A stretch of 64,000 nt of DNA from an uncultured Bacteroidales bacterium (GCA_902778625.1 CACYYM010000023.1:26906-90905), one strand, 5' to 3'; shown: positions 46,125 through 55,479, counted from the stretch's first letter. Translations and numbers: made by a program. Notes: generated by a model not told the origin, from the letters alone.

Positions 46125-47729
46125 CTATTGGCCTTGCAGCAGTTCGACTGCTTTCTTGACCACCTCGTCGTTCTCGTAGATGAGGGCAAAGTACTCACTC
46201 ATATCCCATAGATCTCGCGCGACGAGTGCCTTGATGATGAACCGCATGTTTTCCGTTGCCTTCTGCCGCTCTTCGTCATCTTTAGGCTTGATGTTTTGCT
46301 TTTCGCCTTCCGCAAAGATTTCGTCGATGAGCTCCTGCGGCAGTTGGTACTCGGCCTTGAACTGTTCGAAACTCGGATAAGCCTTCGCCAGTTTCTTTCG
46401 GTTCTTGTCCATATACTTGAGGTTGGCGTTGATGATGATGCTCTTGGCGGACATCTCGCGGTAGCACTTGGCATAACGGGTCGTGTCGAGCGGCACGAAG
46501 CAGTCGGGCATGATGCCGCCGCCGCCATAGACTGTGCGACCTTTGCGTAGCGTCTGATAGCGTAGCGAGTCGGGGAAGTGGATGCTGTCGGCGTTGGTCA
46601 GCTCGCCTTTGTTGTAGCGATTGATGACGTCCTTAGCGTAGTCGAGGCCTTTGCCCTTCTCGTATGGTTTCTGGATGCTACGGCCTGAGGGCGTGTAGTA
46701 GCGGGCTGTCGTGAGACGGATCATGCTGCCGTCGGGCATATCGAACGGACGTTGCACGAGGCCTTTTCCGAAGGAACGACGACCGACGACGATGCCTCGG
46801 TCCTGGTCTTGAATCGCTCCGGAGAGGATTTCGGCTGCCGATGCGCTGTATTCATCGATCAGTACGGCGACCTTACCCTCTTGGAAAGCACCGCCGCCGC
46901 TGCTGCGGAACTCCTGACTGGGCACGCTGCGGCCTTTCGTATAGACAATCATGTCGCCCTTTGGAAGGAACTCGCTGGCGATGTCTGCAGCAGCTTGCAG
47001 GAAGCCGCCGCTGTTCTGCTGGAGGTCTATGATGAGGTCCTTCATGCCTTGCTCCTTGAGCTTCTTGATGGCTTGGACCACCTCGTCGTGCGTTGTCTGC
47101 GCGAAGTTGTTGAAGCGAATCAGGCCGATGTTGGGCGTGACCATGTAGGCGGCATCGACCGAGTTGACGGGAATGCGGTCGCGTTTCACGTCGAAGTAGA
47201 GCGTGTCCTTAATGCCTCGACGCACCACGCCGAGGTGGGCGATGGTGCCTTTCTTGCCACGCAGCCGGTGCATGATTTCCTCGCGACTCATCTTGACGCC
47301 GGCAATGGCTGTATCAGCCACGCTGACGATGCGGTCGCCAGCCAGGATGCCTACCCTTTCGCTTGGCCCTTTCGGCACGGGCTGAATGACTAACAGCGTG
47401 TCTTCCAGCATATTGAACTGCACGCCGATGCCCTCGAACGAGCCTTCCAGCGGCTCTGTGAACTTCTTCGTGTCGGCCGCGTTGGTGTAGGCCGAGTGCG
47501 GGTCGAGCTTCATGAGAATGCCGTTGATGGCGTCTTCCGTCAGCTTTTTGCTGTCCACGCTATCGACGTAGAAATTGTTTATCATGACGCTTGCCATCAC
47601 GAGCTTCTGGATGTTTTTCTCCAAGTCGCTTTGGACGTTGTTCTGTACCGGCTGGTTGCCGAAGCGCCACTGTGCCGACAGGTTCAAGCCCATGAACAGA
47701 GCGGCAACAGCCAATGTGAGTCTCTTCAT
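46125..47729 (-). CDS. Carboxy-terminal processing peptidase (S41 family)
   Basis: Exported serine protease of 534 residues with signal peptide MKRLTLAVAALFMGLNLSAQ. It has an N-terminal helical part, a PDZ domain (EGIGVQFNMLEDTLLV, GILAGDRIVSVADTAI) and the S41 core with nucleophile Ser in DEYSASAAEIL and Lys in RRSFGKGLVQ. It probably trims periplasmic proteins. First gene of the operon with ybeY, ruvB and the gate protein, behind a perfect promoter at 47769-47799. Confidence 0.93.
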   Translation of the reverse strand: MKRLTLAVAALFMGLNLSAQWRFGNQPVQNNVQSDLEKNIQKLVMASVMINNFYVDSVDSKKLTEDAINGILMKLDPHSAYTNAADTKKFTEPLEGSFEGIGVQFNMLEDTLLVIQPVPKGPSERVGILAGDRIVSVADTAIAGVKMSREEIMHRLRGKKGTIAHLGVVRRGIKDTLYFDVKRDRIPVNSVDAAYMVTPNIGLIRFNNFAQTTHDEVVQAIKKLKEQGMKDLIIDLQQNSGGFLQAAADIASEFLPKGDMIVYTKGRSVPSQEFRSSGGGAFQEGKVAVLIDEYSASAAEILSGAIQDQDRGIVVGRRSFGKGLVQRPFDMPDGSMIRLTTARYYTPSGRSIQKPYEKGKGLDYAKDVINRYNKGELTNADSIHFPDSLRYQTLRKGRTVYGGGGIMPDCFVPLDTTRYAKCYREMSAKSIIINANLKYMDKNRKKLAKAYPSFEQFKAEYQLPQELIDEIFAEGEKQNIKPKDDEERQKATENMRFIIKALVARDLWDMSEYFALIYENDEVVKKAVELLQGQ

Positions 47730-47768
47730 ATTATATAATAATGTAGTGCGTTTTTTCCTTAACGCCGA

Positions 47769-47799
47769 CAAAGTTACGAATAAGCGAGCAAAGAGCAAA
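47769..47799 (-). promoter_or_regulatory. Promoter of ctp-ybeY-ruvB
   Basis: Minus strand TTTG (47796-47799), 19-base spacer, TAACTTTG (47769-47776). Its GCTCGCTTATTCGTAAC stretch closely resembles the dacB promoters at 30586-30704. Confidence 0.75.
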
Positions 47800-47924
47800 G
47801 CGAAAAGGCTTTTTTTTTTCGCTTAACTCTTTCGAGCGGAAGTAACTTCGGCAAGCCAAAGTTACGCTTTTTTTCGACATTCCGATGCGCTAGGCGAAAA
47901 AGTATGCGAAATAGGGTGTTCGAA

Positions 47925-48013
47925 AACCCCGCAGGCGGCGTTTTAATTTCCGCGTGCGGCGATGGCAATCCCCGCGTGCGGCGTTTGCAATTTCCGCACG
48001 CGGGGATTTTTTC
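47925..48013. repeat. 22-nt palindromic array G (GC class, 4 units)
   Basis: Units at 47925, 47947, 47968 and 47990; outer arms AAAACCCCGC and GCGGGGATTTT are complementary. It lies between tandem minus-strand genes, downstream of the OmpA-like gene and about 125 bases upstream of the ctp promoter. Confidence 0.9.
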
Positions 48014-48030
48014 CCCGCTAAGGGAAGTTA

Positions 48031-48879
48031 TCACTTGCTCTCTTCGAGCATCTTGAACAGCTTGTCGAGACGCGGAGCCATGATAATCTCCGTTCGGCGG
48101 TTGCGAGCTCTGCCCTCGCTGCTCGTGTTGACATCGACGGGCTTATACTCGCCGCGGCCGCAAGGCTGTATCTGGAGGGGATTGACGCCGTAGGTCTGGG
48201 TCAGGATGCGTACGACGCTTGTGGCGCGAATCACACTGAGGTCCCAGTTGTCCTGGAAGACTGCCGTCTTGATGGGCACGTTGTCCGTGTGTCCCTCAAT
48301 GTAAACGTCGATGTCGGTCTGCTTGTTGAGCACCTGCGCAAGCTTGCCGAGCGCTTCCCTACCCTGCTGGTTCACAATGGCTTTGCCCGATTCGAAAAGC
48401 AATTTGTCGCTCATCGCCACATAGACTTTGCCGTCCTGCTCGCGAACAGTCAGCTCGTCGCTGCTGAATCCGAGCAACGCATCCTTCACGCTGCTCAGCA
48501 GGTCCTTCACCTTCTTCTTCTGTTGGTCAATCATCTTCTGCAGTTCGGCGATGGTTTTTTCGCGGTCTTGCAACTCGCTGATCTTCTGCGCGAGGTTTGC
48601 ATTCAGTTTCTGGTTCTCGTTCTGACCCGAGGCAAGCAACTGCTGATAGTTGCGGATGCTGCTCTTCAGCAGAGCGGTGTCTGCCTCCAAGCCGTTCTTG
48701 AGTTCGTCGAGTATCGCGTAATCCGTGCGACTCATGCCAAGCAAATCGGCGAGGCTGTCGCGGCTGTAAAGTGCTGCCAGTCTGCCAGCTTCGGCAATCT
48801 CGAACTTCTTCTTGCTAACTACACACGATGAGAGCAGCACACATGCCACTCCAAGCATCAAAATACTCCTTTTCTTCAT
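48031..48879 (-). CDS. OmpA-family lipoprotein
   Basis: 282 residues: lipoprotein signal with lipobox LSSC19, a helical coiled-coil stretch (about 60-130, rich in QKISELQDREKTIAELQ-type heptads), then an OmpA peptidoglycan-binding domain (VYIEGHTDNVPIKT, RATSVVRILTQTYGV, RARNRRTEIIM). It probably tethers the outer membrane to peptidoglycan. Single gene. Confidence 0.93.
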   Translation of the reverse strand: MKKRSILMLGVACVLLSSCVVSKKKFEIAEAGRLAALYSRDSLADLLGMSRTDYAILDELKNGLEADTALLKSSIRNYQQLLASGQNENQKLNANLAQKISELQDREKTIAELQKMIDQQKKKVKDLLSSVKDALLGFSSDELTVREQDGKVYVAMSDKLLFESGKAIVNQQGREALGKLAQVLNKQTDIDVYIEGHTDNVPIKTAVFQDNWDLSVIRATSVVRILTQTYGVNPLQIQPCGRGEYKPVDVNTSSEGRARNRRTEIIMAPRLDKLFKMLEESK

Positions 48880-49116
48880 TTCCTTTTCTATTTTGAAAAA
48901 AATCTTATTCCTTGTTTTATGGTTTAAATTCTTTTGTGTCAGGTGTTTAAGCGAAAAATTGGCCTCTGAGAATCGTTTCTTTTCGTCCGCCCTACCCTAA
49001 GGCTTCAAATAATCGATTCTCGCGAGGGTAAAATCGCGTTTTTGCTGATGAAAAATGTTCCGCCCGTTCGCACCTCGTCCTTTTTCACCTTTTCACTTTT
49101 TCACCCTTTCACTTTT
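48880..49116. other. 237-bp gap between OmpA-like gene and deoC
   Basis: AT-rich, with a short inverted match GAGAATCG / CGATTCTC, one CCCTACCC octamer (48995-49002), and CTTTTTCAC repeats running up to the deoC stop. No gene or RNA is recognised. Confidence 0.6.
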
Positions 49117-50013
49117 TCAGAAGAACTTCGTCTCTTCACCAAGCACTTCGCTCAACAACAAATTTGCCAATCTGCTTGTGCCGAGTCGCAACCATTGGTT
49201 GGTGAGCCACTTCTCGCCGAGCACCTCTTTGACAATCGTGTAATAGACAAGAGCGTCGTGCACGGTGTTCAACCCACCCGCGGGCTTGAAGCCAATCTGG
49301 ATTCCGGTCTTGTCGTAGTACTCCTTTATCGCTTGACACATGACGTAGGCGGCTTCCGGAGTAGCTGCCGGCTTCTCCTTGCCTGTGCTTGTCTTAATGT
49401 AATCTGCCCCGGAATACATCGCCAAAAGACTCGCTTTCTTGATGTCCGAAGCACTTGGCAGCAAGCCTGTTTCGAGGATGACCTTCATCTTCCTGTCTCC
49501 GCAGATTGCCTTCAGTTCGCTGATCTCATCACAAAGTGTCTCATAGTCGCCGCTCAGGTATTTGCCCACGCTCATGACTATGTCGATTTCTGTTGCGCCG
49601 TCCTTCAAAGCAAGGGCAGTTTCGACGGTCTTTATCTCGATGAGCGCTTGCGAAGATGGAAAGCTGCCACTCACGCAAGCCACTTCAACGCCCTCTACCT
49701 CAAGGCTTTGGCTGACTATCTTCGCAAAGCACGGATAGACGCATATCGTGGCAACATGAGGCAGTTCGGGATACGTATCCTCGAACTTGTTGACCTTTTC
49801 CGTGAAGGCAAGCACGCTTTCTTCGCTGTCGGTCGTCTTGAGGGTTGTCAGCTCGACGCTGCCCATCAGGAACCTCTTAACAGCCAGCGTGTCATTTTCG
49901 GGCACCTTCTTCTCGATTATCTCAGCCACTTTGGCTGCTATCTCGCTGTCATTCAGTGCAGTATTGTACTGCGAGAGCATCTGCTCGTACTTGCTTTTCT
50001 CGATTGTTTCCAT
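49117..50013 (-). CDS. deoC: Deoxyribose-phosphate aldolase
   Basis: Class I aldolase splitting deoxyribose-5-phosphate into glyceraldehyde-3-phosphate and acetaldehyde; 298 residues, the longer DeoC type. The Schiff-base Lys is in SGADYIKTSTGK, the proton-relay Asp in DGATEIDIVMSVG, and GFKPAGGLNT is the second Lys region. The end of the gene overlaps a CTTTTTCAC repeat. TAACTTTG on the minus strand at 50052-50059 is a possible -7 element. Confidence 0.95.
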   Translation of the reverse strand: METIEKSKYEQMLSQYNTALNDSEIAAKVAEIIEKKVPENDTLAVKRFLMGSVELTTLKTTDSEESVLAFTEKVNKFEDTYPELPHVATICVYPCFAKIVSQSLEVEGVEVACVSGSFPSSQALIEIKTVETALALKDGATEIDIVMSVGKYLSGDYETLCDEISELKAICGDRKMKVILETGLLPSASDIKKASLLAMYSGADYIKTSTGKEKPAATPEAAYVMCQAIKEYYDKTGIQIGFKPAGGLNTVHDALVYYTIVKEVLGEKWLTNQWLRLGTSRLANLLLSEVLGEETKFF

Positions 50014-50100
50014 GTTATTTGAGTTTGTTTTGTTCTGTGTTTCGATTGTTTCAAAGTTATTTGAACTTTATGTTATGCTTTCTTTTTTTGTTGTTTTGCG

Positions 50101-50424
50101 TTATTTGAGCTTTGTATTGTTTTGGTGTCTGTCCTTATCTCGCTTGGTCTTCTTCTCGATGCTGGCTTCCAAAGCAGCCGTCAAATCGACGCCCGTCTGG
50201 TTTGCAAGGCAGATAAGTACCCAAAGTACATCAGCCATCTCTTCACTAACGTCTTGGCTTTCACCATCTTTGAACGATTGTTCTCCATACTTTCGGGCAA
50301 TCACGCGAGCCAACTCCCCCACTTCTTCGGTCAAGCAAGCCATGTTTGTTAACTCGTTGAAGTAGCGTACGCCGTATGTCTTAATCCACTGATCTACACG
50401 CTCTTGTGCTTCTTGTATGGTCAT
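50101..50424 (-). CDS. MazG-like nucleotide pyrophosphohydrolase
   Basis: 107-residue all-alpha NTP pyrophosphatase, the single-domain form. The metal-binding motif is EEVGELARVIARKYGE with the second acidic helix SEEMADVLWVLICLANQ. It probably hydrolyses non-standard or excess (d)NTPs. It follows dtd by 33 bases, so the two may form a small quality-control operon with deoC downstream. Confidence 0.9.
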   Translation of the reverse strand: MTIQEAQERVDQWIKTYGVRYFNELTNMACLTEEVGELARVIARKYGEQSFKDGESQDVSEEMADVLWVLICLANQTGVDLTAALEASIEKKTKRDKDRHQNNTKLK

Positions 50425-50457
50425 ATTCCCTATTATTTAATCTCTGTTCCCTAATCT

Positions 50458-50910
50458 CTATTCTCGATTCTTCGTGTCCATGCAGATTGTTACGGGTCCG
50501 TCGTTGATGAGTTCGACCTGCATCTCCGCTCCGAAAACACCCGTTCCAACAGGCTTTCCAAGTCCTTCGCTGAGTACTTCGACGAACCTTTTGTACATAG
50601 GAACTGCATGTTCATGGCCTGCAGCACGTATCCAACTGGGTCGGTTGCCCTTCTTGTAGCTCGCATAAAGCGTGAATTGACTGACCACGATAGCTTCTCC
50701 GTTGACATCCATAATGCTTTTGTTCATCACACCTTCCTCGTCGTCGAATATCCTCAGTCCCAGTATCTTATGGCACAACCACAGGATGTCCTCCTCTGTA
50801 TCTGCAGCTTCTATGCCAAGTAGTAACAGGAGTCCAGGCCCTATGCTTGAGACCTCCGACTCCCCTACCCTAACGCTCGCTTTCTTTACTCTTTGGATGA
50901 CCGTTCTCAT
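50458..50910 (-). CDS. dtd: D-aminoacyl-tRNA deacylase
   Basis: Removes D-amino acids from mischarged tRNA; 150 residues, normal length. Both active-site strands are present: VVSQFTLYASY and the proline motif in LINDGPVTICMD. It lies 70 bases after uvrC on the same strand. Confidence 0.95.
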   Translation of the reverse strand: MRTVIQRVKKASVRVGESEVSSIGPGLLLLLGIEAADTEEDILWLCHKILGLRIFDDEEGVMNKSIMDVNGEAIVVSQFTLYASYKKGNRPSWIRAAGHEHAVPMYKRFVEVLSEGLGKPVGTGVFGAEMQVELINDGPVTICMDTKNRE

Positions 50911-50980
50911 CGCTTTTCTTTTTGTATTCTTCTATCTCCCTTTTTATTCCTCTCACTACATTATATATTTATATGCAAAG

Positions 50981-52819
50981 CTACGATTTTTCGCTCGCTT
51001 CTGCAAGCATTTCCTTCAAAATCTTTGCTTTCTTGGCTCCGACAAGTGATGCAAGTTCACTCTCGTCAGCCTCTCTGATTCGTTTCACACTGTGCCATTT
51101 ACGAAGAAGCAACGCCTTTGTCTTTGGTCCGATGCCCGGAATCGTGTCCAACACGCTTGCTACCTGATGCTTGCTGCGCTTGTCGCGATGGAACGTGATA
51201 GCATATCTGTGCACTTCATCCTGTATCTGCGTGAGCAAACGGAACAGCAAAGAGTCCGTTTTCATCGCGATAACTTGCGGTGGAAACCCGTAAAGCAGCT
51301 CATTTGTCCTGTGCTTATCGTCCTTCGCTAAACCTGCAATCGGTATAGACAGCAAGAGTTCATCCTCCACGACCTTCCTCACGACTTCCATCTGACCACG
51401 TCCGCCATCCGTGATTATCAAGTCGGGTAGGGGATTCCCTTCTTCTATTATTCGACTGTAGCGACGTCGGACGACCTCTTGCATCGAGGCATAATCGTCA
51501 GGTCCACTCACCGTTTTGATAATGTACTTACGATAATCTTGTTTACTCGGCTTGCATTTCTTGAATACAACACAGCCTGCAACAGCATCCGTGCCACTTA
51601 TGTTCGAGTTGTCAAAGCACTCAATTTGCATCGGCAGGGTAGGGAGTTTAAGCGTTTCCTGCAGTTCCTTCATCAAACGCACCTGCTTTTGCTCGGGATT
51701 CAGCTTCTCGTTTTGGGTAATCCTGTCTTTTTTATATTGCAATACATTCAGCTTTGAAAGCTCGAGAAGCTTCTTTTTGTCACCCTTTACGGGCACAGTA
51801 ACGAGCAGATTGTCCCCTAAATGTTTCACGGGGAACGGCGTGACAACTTCGTGACTTTCACTATTATATCGTTGACGCATCTCTATAATTCCTGCAGCAA
51901 GAAGTTCCTCGTCGGTTTCTTCGAGACGTTTCGCGTACTCGAAAGTAAAGGCTTGTGTGATGCAGCCATTGGTGACGTGAAGGTAGTTGATGTAGGCCAC
52001 CTTCTCGTTATTCTCGATATTGAAGACGTCTATATTGTGTAGGGTGCTGCTCACGACCTCGCTCTTGCTGCGATAGTTTTCGAGAAGAAGGTATTTTCGC
52101 TTAATCGCTTCAGCCTCTTCGAACTGTAGCTTTGCAGCATGTTCCTGCATACGTTGGAGCATTTGACGTTCCAACTGAGCCGTGTTGCCTTTGAGAATCT
52201 CCTTAGCTTCCGCTATGTTTTGCATGTATTCATCATGGCTTTGGCGCTTTGTACATGGGGCTTTACAGTTCTTTATATGGTACTCCAGGCACTCTTTATG
52301 CTTGTTTTTTGCGATGGAATCAGCGGTGATGTGCTCTCTGCAACGCCTTAATGGATAGAGTTTTCCGATGAGTTCGAGCAGGAGAGACATTGTTGGTACG
52401 TGACTATATGGGCCATAAAATGTGCCCAAACGCTTGTCTATCTTACGAGTTTGGAAGATGCGAGGCAAGTATTCATTCGTGACGACGATGCTCGGATACG
52501 TTTTGCCGTCCTTTAATAATATGTTATATCGGGGCGACCATTGCTTTATGAGATAGTTCTCGAGTAGTAGTGCGTCCTCTTCTGTCTTGACAACTATGTA
52601 CTTGATATCCCGTATTTTAGACACGAGAATCGCGGTCTTCCTGCTATCATGTTCTTTGGAGAAATAGGAATAGACACGCCGTTTCAGGTTCTTTGCCTTT
52701 CCGACGTAGATAATCGTACCTGTCTCGTCGAGATACTGGTAGCACCCAGGACACTCGGGCAAACTGCTTACTATGCCCATTAAATAGGTACGAAGTCTTT
52801 CCTTCTCGCTTTTCTCCAT
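50981..52819 (-). CDS. uvrC: Excinuclease ABC subunit C
   Basis: Dual-incision nuclease of nucleotide excision repair; 612 residues. GIY-YIG domain at the N terminus (GCYQYLDETGTIIYVGKAKN), UVR motif in the middle (HAAKLQFEEAEAIKRKYLLL), RNase H-like C-terminal endonuclease (ECFDNSNISGTDAV) and tandem helix-hairpin-helix (IPGIGPKTKALLLRK). It follows apt by 5 bases. Confidence 0.96.
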   Translation of the reverse strand: MEKSEKERLRTYLMGIVSSLPECPGCYQYLDETGTIIYVGKAKNLKRRVYSYFSKEHDSRKTAILVSKIRDIKYIVVKTEEDALLLENYLIKQWSPRYNILLKDGKTYPSIVVTNEYLPRIFQTRKIDKRLGTFYGPYSHVPTMSLLLELIGKLYPLRRCREHITADSIAKNKHKECLEYHIKNCKAPCTKRQSHDEYMQNIAEAKEILKGNTAQLERQMLQRMQEHAAKLQFEEAEAIKRKYLLLENYRSKSEVVSSTLHNIDVFNIENNEKVAYINYLHVTNGCITQAFTFEYAKRLEETDEELLAAGIIEMRQRYNSESHEVVTPFPVKHLGDNLLVTVPVKGDKKKLLELSKLNVLQYKKDRITQNEKLNPEQKQVRLMKELQETLKLPTLPMQIECFDNSNISGTDAVAGCVVFKKCKPSKQDYRKYIIKTVSGPDDYASMQEVVRRRYSRIIEEGNPLPDLIITDGGRGQMEVVRKVVEDELLLSIPIAGLAKDDKHRTNELLYGFPPQVIAMKTDSLLFRLLTQIQDEVHRYAITFHRDKRSKHQVASVLDTIPGIGPKTKALLLRKWHSVKRIREADESELASLVGAKKAKILKEMLAEASEKS

Positions 52820-52824
52820 TTATT

Positions 52825-53355
52825 TTATATCTTGAGGAGAGTCGTAACCTCTGCATCCTTGTCGAAGACAGCCCTGCCGTTCAGGCCTTCGATTGTCAGT
52901 TCGATGATGAAGTTGATGTATATCTTCCTGGGATTGAACTGCTTGACGAGGTTGTAGGCTGCTTTCATGCTGCCTCCTGTGGCGAGGAGATCATCGTGGA
53001 GCAACACGACATCTTTCTCTTCGATTGCGTCCGTGTGAATCTCTATCGTGTCTTTGCCGTACTCCTTCATATAGCTTTCCTTGCGTGTTTCTGCAGGCAG
53101 TTTGCCAGACTTTCGGCACATCACAAAGCCAGCCCCCAGCTTAACAGCCAATGCGGCACCAACCACGAAGCCTCGGCTCTCGATGCCCACCACCTTTGTT
53201 ATGCCCTTATCCTTGTAAAGCTCATACAGCTCGTTGACCATCGTCTTCAGGCATTTTGGGTTCTTATACAGCGTGCTCACGTCTTTGAACTGTATTCCTG
53301 GCACAGGAAAGTCAGGCACATTTCGCAGGTTTTTCAGTAAAAGTTCGTTGTTCAT
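52825..53355 (-). CDS. apt: Adenine phosphoribosyltransferase
   Basis: Purine salvage enzyme, 176 residues. PRPP-binding motif VVLLHDDLLATGGSMKA, N-terminal FPVPGIQFKDVSTL, flexible loop RKESYMKEYGKD. It begins 68 bases after the mnmG stop, and this gap holds the parS-like site. Confidence 0.95.
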   Translation of the reverse strand: MNNELLLKNLRNVPDFPVPGIQFKDVSTLYKNPKCLKTMVNELYELYKDKGITKVVGIESRGFVVGAALAVKLGAGFVMCRKSGKLPAETRKESYMKEYGKDTIEIHTDAIEEKDVVLLHDDLLATGGSMKAAYNLVKQFNPRKIYINFIIELTIEGLNGRAVFDKDAEVTTLLKI

Positions 53356-53408
53356 ATCTTATATTTAGCATTTAATCATTTGCCATTTATCATTTCATGC
53401 GATGTGAT

Positions 53409-53424
53409 TGTTTCACGTGAAACT
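53409..53424. promoter_or_regulatory. parS-like centromere site
   Basis: TGTTTCACGTGAAACT matches the widely conserved ParB-binding parS sequence (tGTTtCACGTGAAACa) in 15 of 16 positions and contains a perfect 14-bp palindrome. It lies between apt and mnmG and touches the first base of the mnmG stop. No parA or parB gene is in the window. Confidence 0.7.
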
Positions 53425-55391
53425 TATCGATTCATCAAGACCAACAGGACGTTTATGTCGCTTGGACTGACGCCGGGGATACGGCTTGCCTGTGCCATTG
53501 TCTCGGGATCTATGCGAGAGAGTTTCTGACGTGCTTCCGTGCTGAGTGACAGGATGTCTTCATAGTGGAAACGTCCCTTGATGCGGATGTTTTCGAGACG
53601 CTGAATCTTCTCTGCTATTTCCTTCTCCCTGCGTATGTATCCGCTGTATTTTATGCGAACTTCGGCAGCCTCGATGATTTCTTCGCGACGGTCTTTGATG
53701 GTGTTCAGCTTGTCGGATAAGGTAGGGATGAGTGGTGCGAGATTCGTCAGGTTGAGCTGTGGTCGCATCACCAGGTCGATGAGTTTGCAACCTCGTTGCA
53801 GTTCCTCGCTACCCAGAGCCTTCAGGCCTGGATTAATCAGCGCGGCTTTCACGCTGAAGTTGCTGCAGAAATTCTCTATCTCGCTGATTGTCTGCTTCTT
53901 GCGTAGCCAATGGTCATAGCGTTCTCGGCTTGCTAATCCCATTTCGTAGCTGCGTTCTGTGAGTCTGGCATCCGCGTCATCTTGGCGAAGTAGGATGCGA
54001 TATTCGGCCCTCGAAGTGAACATTCTGTAAGGTTCATCCACGCCTTTCGTGACGAGATCATCAATCAAGACGCCAATGTAAGACTCGTCCCTTCGCATGA
54101 CAAACGGCTCGAGTCCTGCAATCTTGCGAGCTGCATTTACTCCTGCAACCAGTCCTTGACCAGCAGCCTCCTCGTAGCCTGTTGTTCCGTTCACTTGTCC
54201 AGCCATGAAGAGACCGTCCACAATCTTCGATTCCAGCGAGTGTCGAAGCTGCGTTGGGTCGAAGTAATCGTATTCGATGGCGTAGCCTGGACGGTAGATC
54301 TGCAGGTTGCGGAAAGCAGGAATCAGTTTCAGCGCTTCAATCTGAGCGTCGATGGGGAGCGAACTCGAAAAGCCGTTCAGGTAGAGTTCCCTTGTCGAAC
54401 TGCCTTCTGGCTCCAGAAATAGCTGATGCTCAGTACGTTCAGAGAAAGTGACGAGCTTTGTTTCGATGCTTGGACAGTAGCGCGGACCGATGCTCTGAAT
54501 CTGCCCATTATAGAGCGGAGAGTCGGGTAGGGCAGCGCGAAGGCGCTCATGCACAGCCTCGTTTGTGTAGGTAATCCAGCACGGCAGTTGTGGCAATTGT
54601 CGCGGCTCGCCCATGTAGGAGAACTTGTGGAAGTCGCTCTCTCCGTCCTGCCTTTGCATTAGGGAGAAATCTACGGAACGTCCGTCGATGCGAACAGGTG
54701 TGCCAGTCTTCATTCTGCCGACCGTAATTCCCTGAGCTGCAATGCTTTCCGAGAGGTGCAGGCTTGGCAATTCAGCACAACGACCACCTGGAATCTTGGT
54801 TCGTCCGATGTGCATCAGTCCGTTCAGGAACGTGCCAGCCGTGATGATGACGCAGGGTGCTTTGATGACCACGTTTAGCAGCGTCCTGACACCCAGCACG
54901 CCACGTTGTGCAACTCGGCACGCCGAGTTTGGCAACTCGGCACGCCGAGTTTGGCAACTCGACACGTCGTGTTGGTCAACTTGGCACGCTGCGTTTGAAA
55001 GTTCCTCTGTGAGAAGTTCTACGACTTGGTCTTGCCAGATAGAAAGATTGGGTGTGTTCTCAAGAATTTCGCGCCAGGTCCAGATGAATTTCGCCCTGTC
55101 ACATTGAGCTCTGGGGCTCCACATAGCAGGTCCTTTCGAACGGTTCAGCATACGGAACTGTATGGCTGTTGCGTCCGTCACCTCGCCTGTGTGACCTCCA
55201 AGCGCGTCTATCTCCCTGACGATCTGCCCTTTGGCTATGCCACCGATGGCAGGATTGCACGACATTTGGGCAATCTTGTTCATGTCCATCGTAATGAGAC
55301 AAGTCTTCGCTCCGAGTTTGGCGGCAGCCGTTGCAGCCTCGCATCCAGCATGTCCTGCGCCGACAACAATGACGTCGAATTTGAACTCCAT
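53424..55391 (-). CDS. mnmG: tRNA U34 carboxymethylaminomethyl modification enzyme MnmG (GidA), with repeat-derived insertion
   Basis: FAD protein that with MnmE modifies wobble uridine 34; 655 residues, some 30 longer than usual. Family signatures: VIVVGAGHAGCEAA, MSCNPAIGGIAKGQ, GTFLNGLMHIG, EPYRMFTSRAEYR, IPGVSPSDINVLL. The extra length is one block of about 36 residues between TEEL and GVRTLLN, encoded by five palindromic units (54890-54999) read in frame (SNAACQVDQHDV, LPNSACRVAQRG). It sits just before the strand IKAPCVIITAGTF, where family members vary in length, so the enzyme is probably still active. Confidence 0.95.
   Translation of the reverse strand: MEFKFDVIVVGAGHAGCEAATAAAKLGAKTCLITMDMNKIAQMSCNPAIGGIAKGQIVREIDALGGHTGEVTDATAIQFRMLNRSKGPAMWSPRAQCDRAKFIWTWREILENTPNLSIWQDQVVELLTEELSNAACQVDQHDVSSCQTRRAELPNSACRVAQRGVLGVRTLLNVVIKAPCVIITAGTFLNGLMHIGRTKIPGGRCAELPSLHLSESIAAQGITVGRMKTGTPVRIDGRSVDFSLMQRQDGESDFHKFSYMGEPRQLPQLPCWITYTNEAVHERLRAALPDSPLYNGQIQSIGPRYCPSIETKLVTFSERTEHQLFLEPEGSSTRELYLNGFSSSLPIDAQIEALKLIPAFRNLQIYRPGYAIEYDYFDPTQLRHSLESKIVDGLFMAGQVNGTTGYEEAAGQGLVAGVNAARKIAGLEPFVMRRDESYIGVLIDDLVTKGVDEPYRMFTSRAEYRILLRQDDADARLTERSYEMGLASRERYDHWLRKKQTISEIENFCSNFSVKAALINPGLKALGSEELQRGCKLIDLVMRPQLNLTNLAPLIPTLSDKLNTIKDRREEIIEAAEVRIKYSGYIRREKEIAEKIQRLENIRIKGRFHYEDILSLSTEARQKLSRIDPETMAQASRIPGVSPSDINVLLVLMNR
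54890..54999. repeat. 22-nt palindromic array L inside mnmG (5 units)
   Basis: Units at 54890, 54912, 54934, 54956 and 54978, exactly 22 nt apart. Two adjacent units are identical, with the perfect palindrome AACTCGG-CACG-CCGAGTT plus TGGC. It is translated on the minus strand without a stop codon. Confidence 0.92.
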
Positions 55392-55418
55392 CTGTACTTC
55401 GGTACGTTAATTTAGCTA

Positions 55419-55426
55419 CAAAAGTA
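55419..55426 (-). promoter_or_regulatory. Likely -7 element of mnmG
   Basis: TACTTTTG on the minus strand, 27 bases before the mnmG ATG; -33 box weak. Confidence 0.5.
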
Positions 55427-55479
55427 CTCATTTCTTGCAACATTTCCTCGAAAAAGTTGCACATTTAACCTTTTTTGAG

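Noticed and set aside
50015..50113. Three copies of GTTATTTGA(G/A) near the deoC start and MazG end
   Set aside because: The copies are short, AT-rich and irregularly spaced; chance is a sufficient explanation.
51822..51837. Second parS-like sequence (TGTTTCACGGGGAACG)
   Set aside because: It lies in the uvrC coding sequence and only the first half matches; the palindrome is broken.
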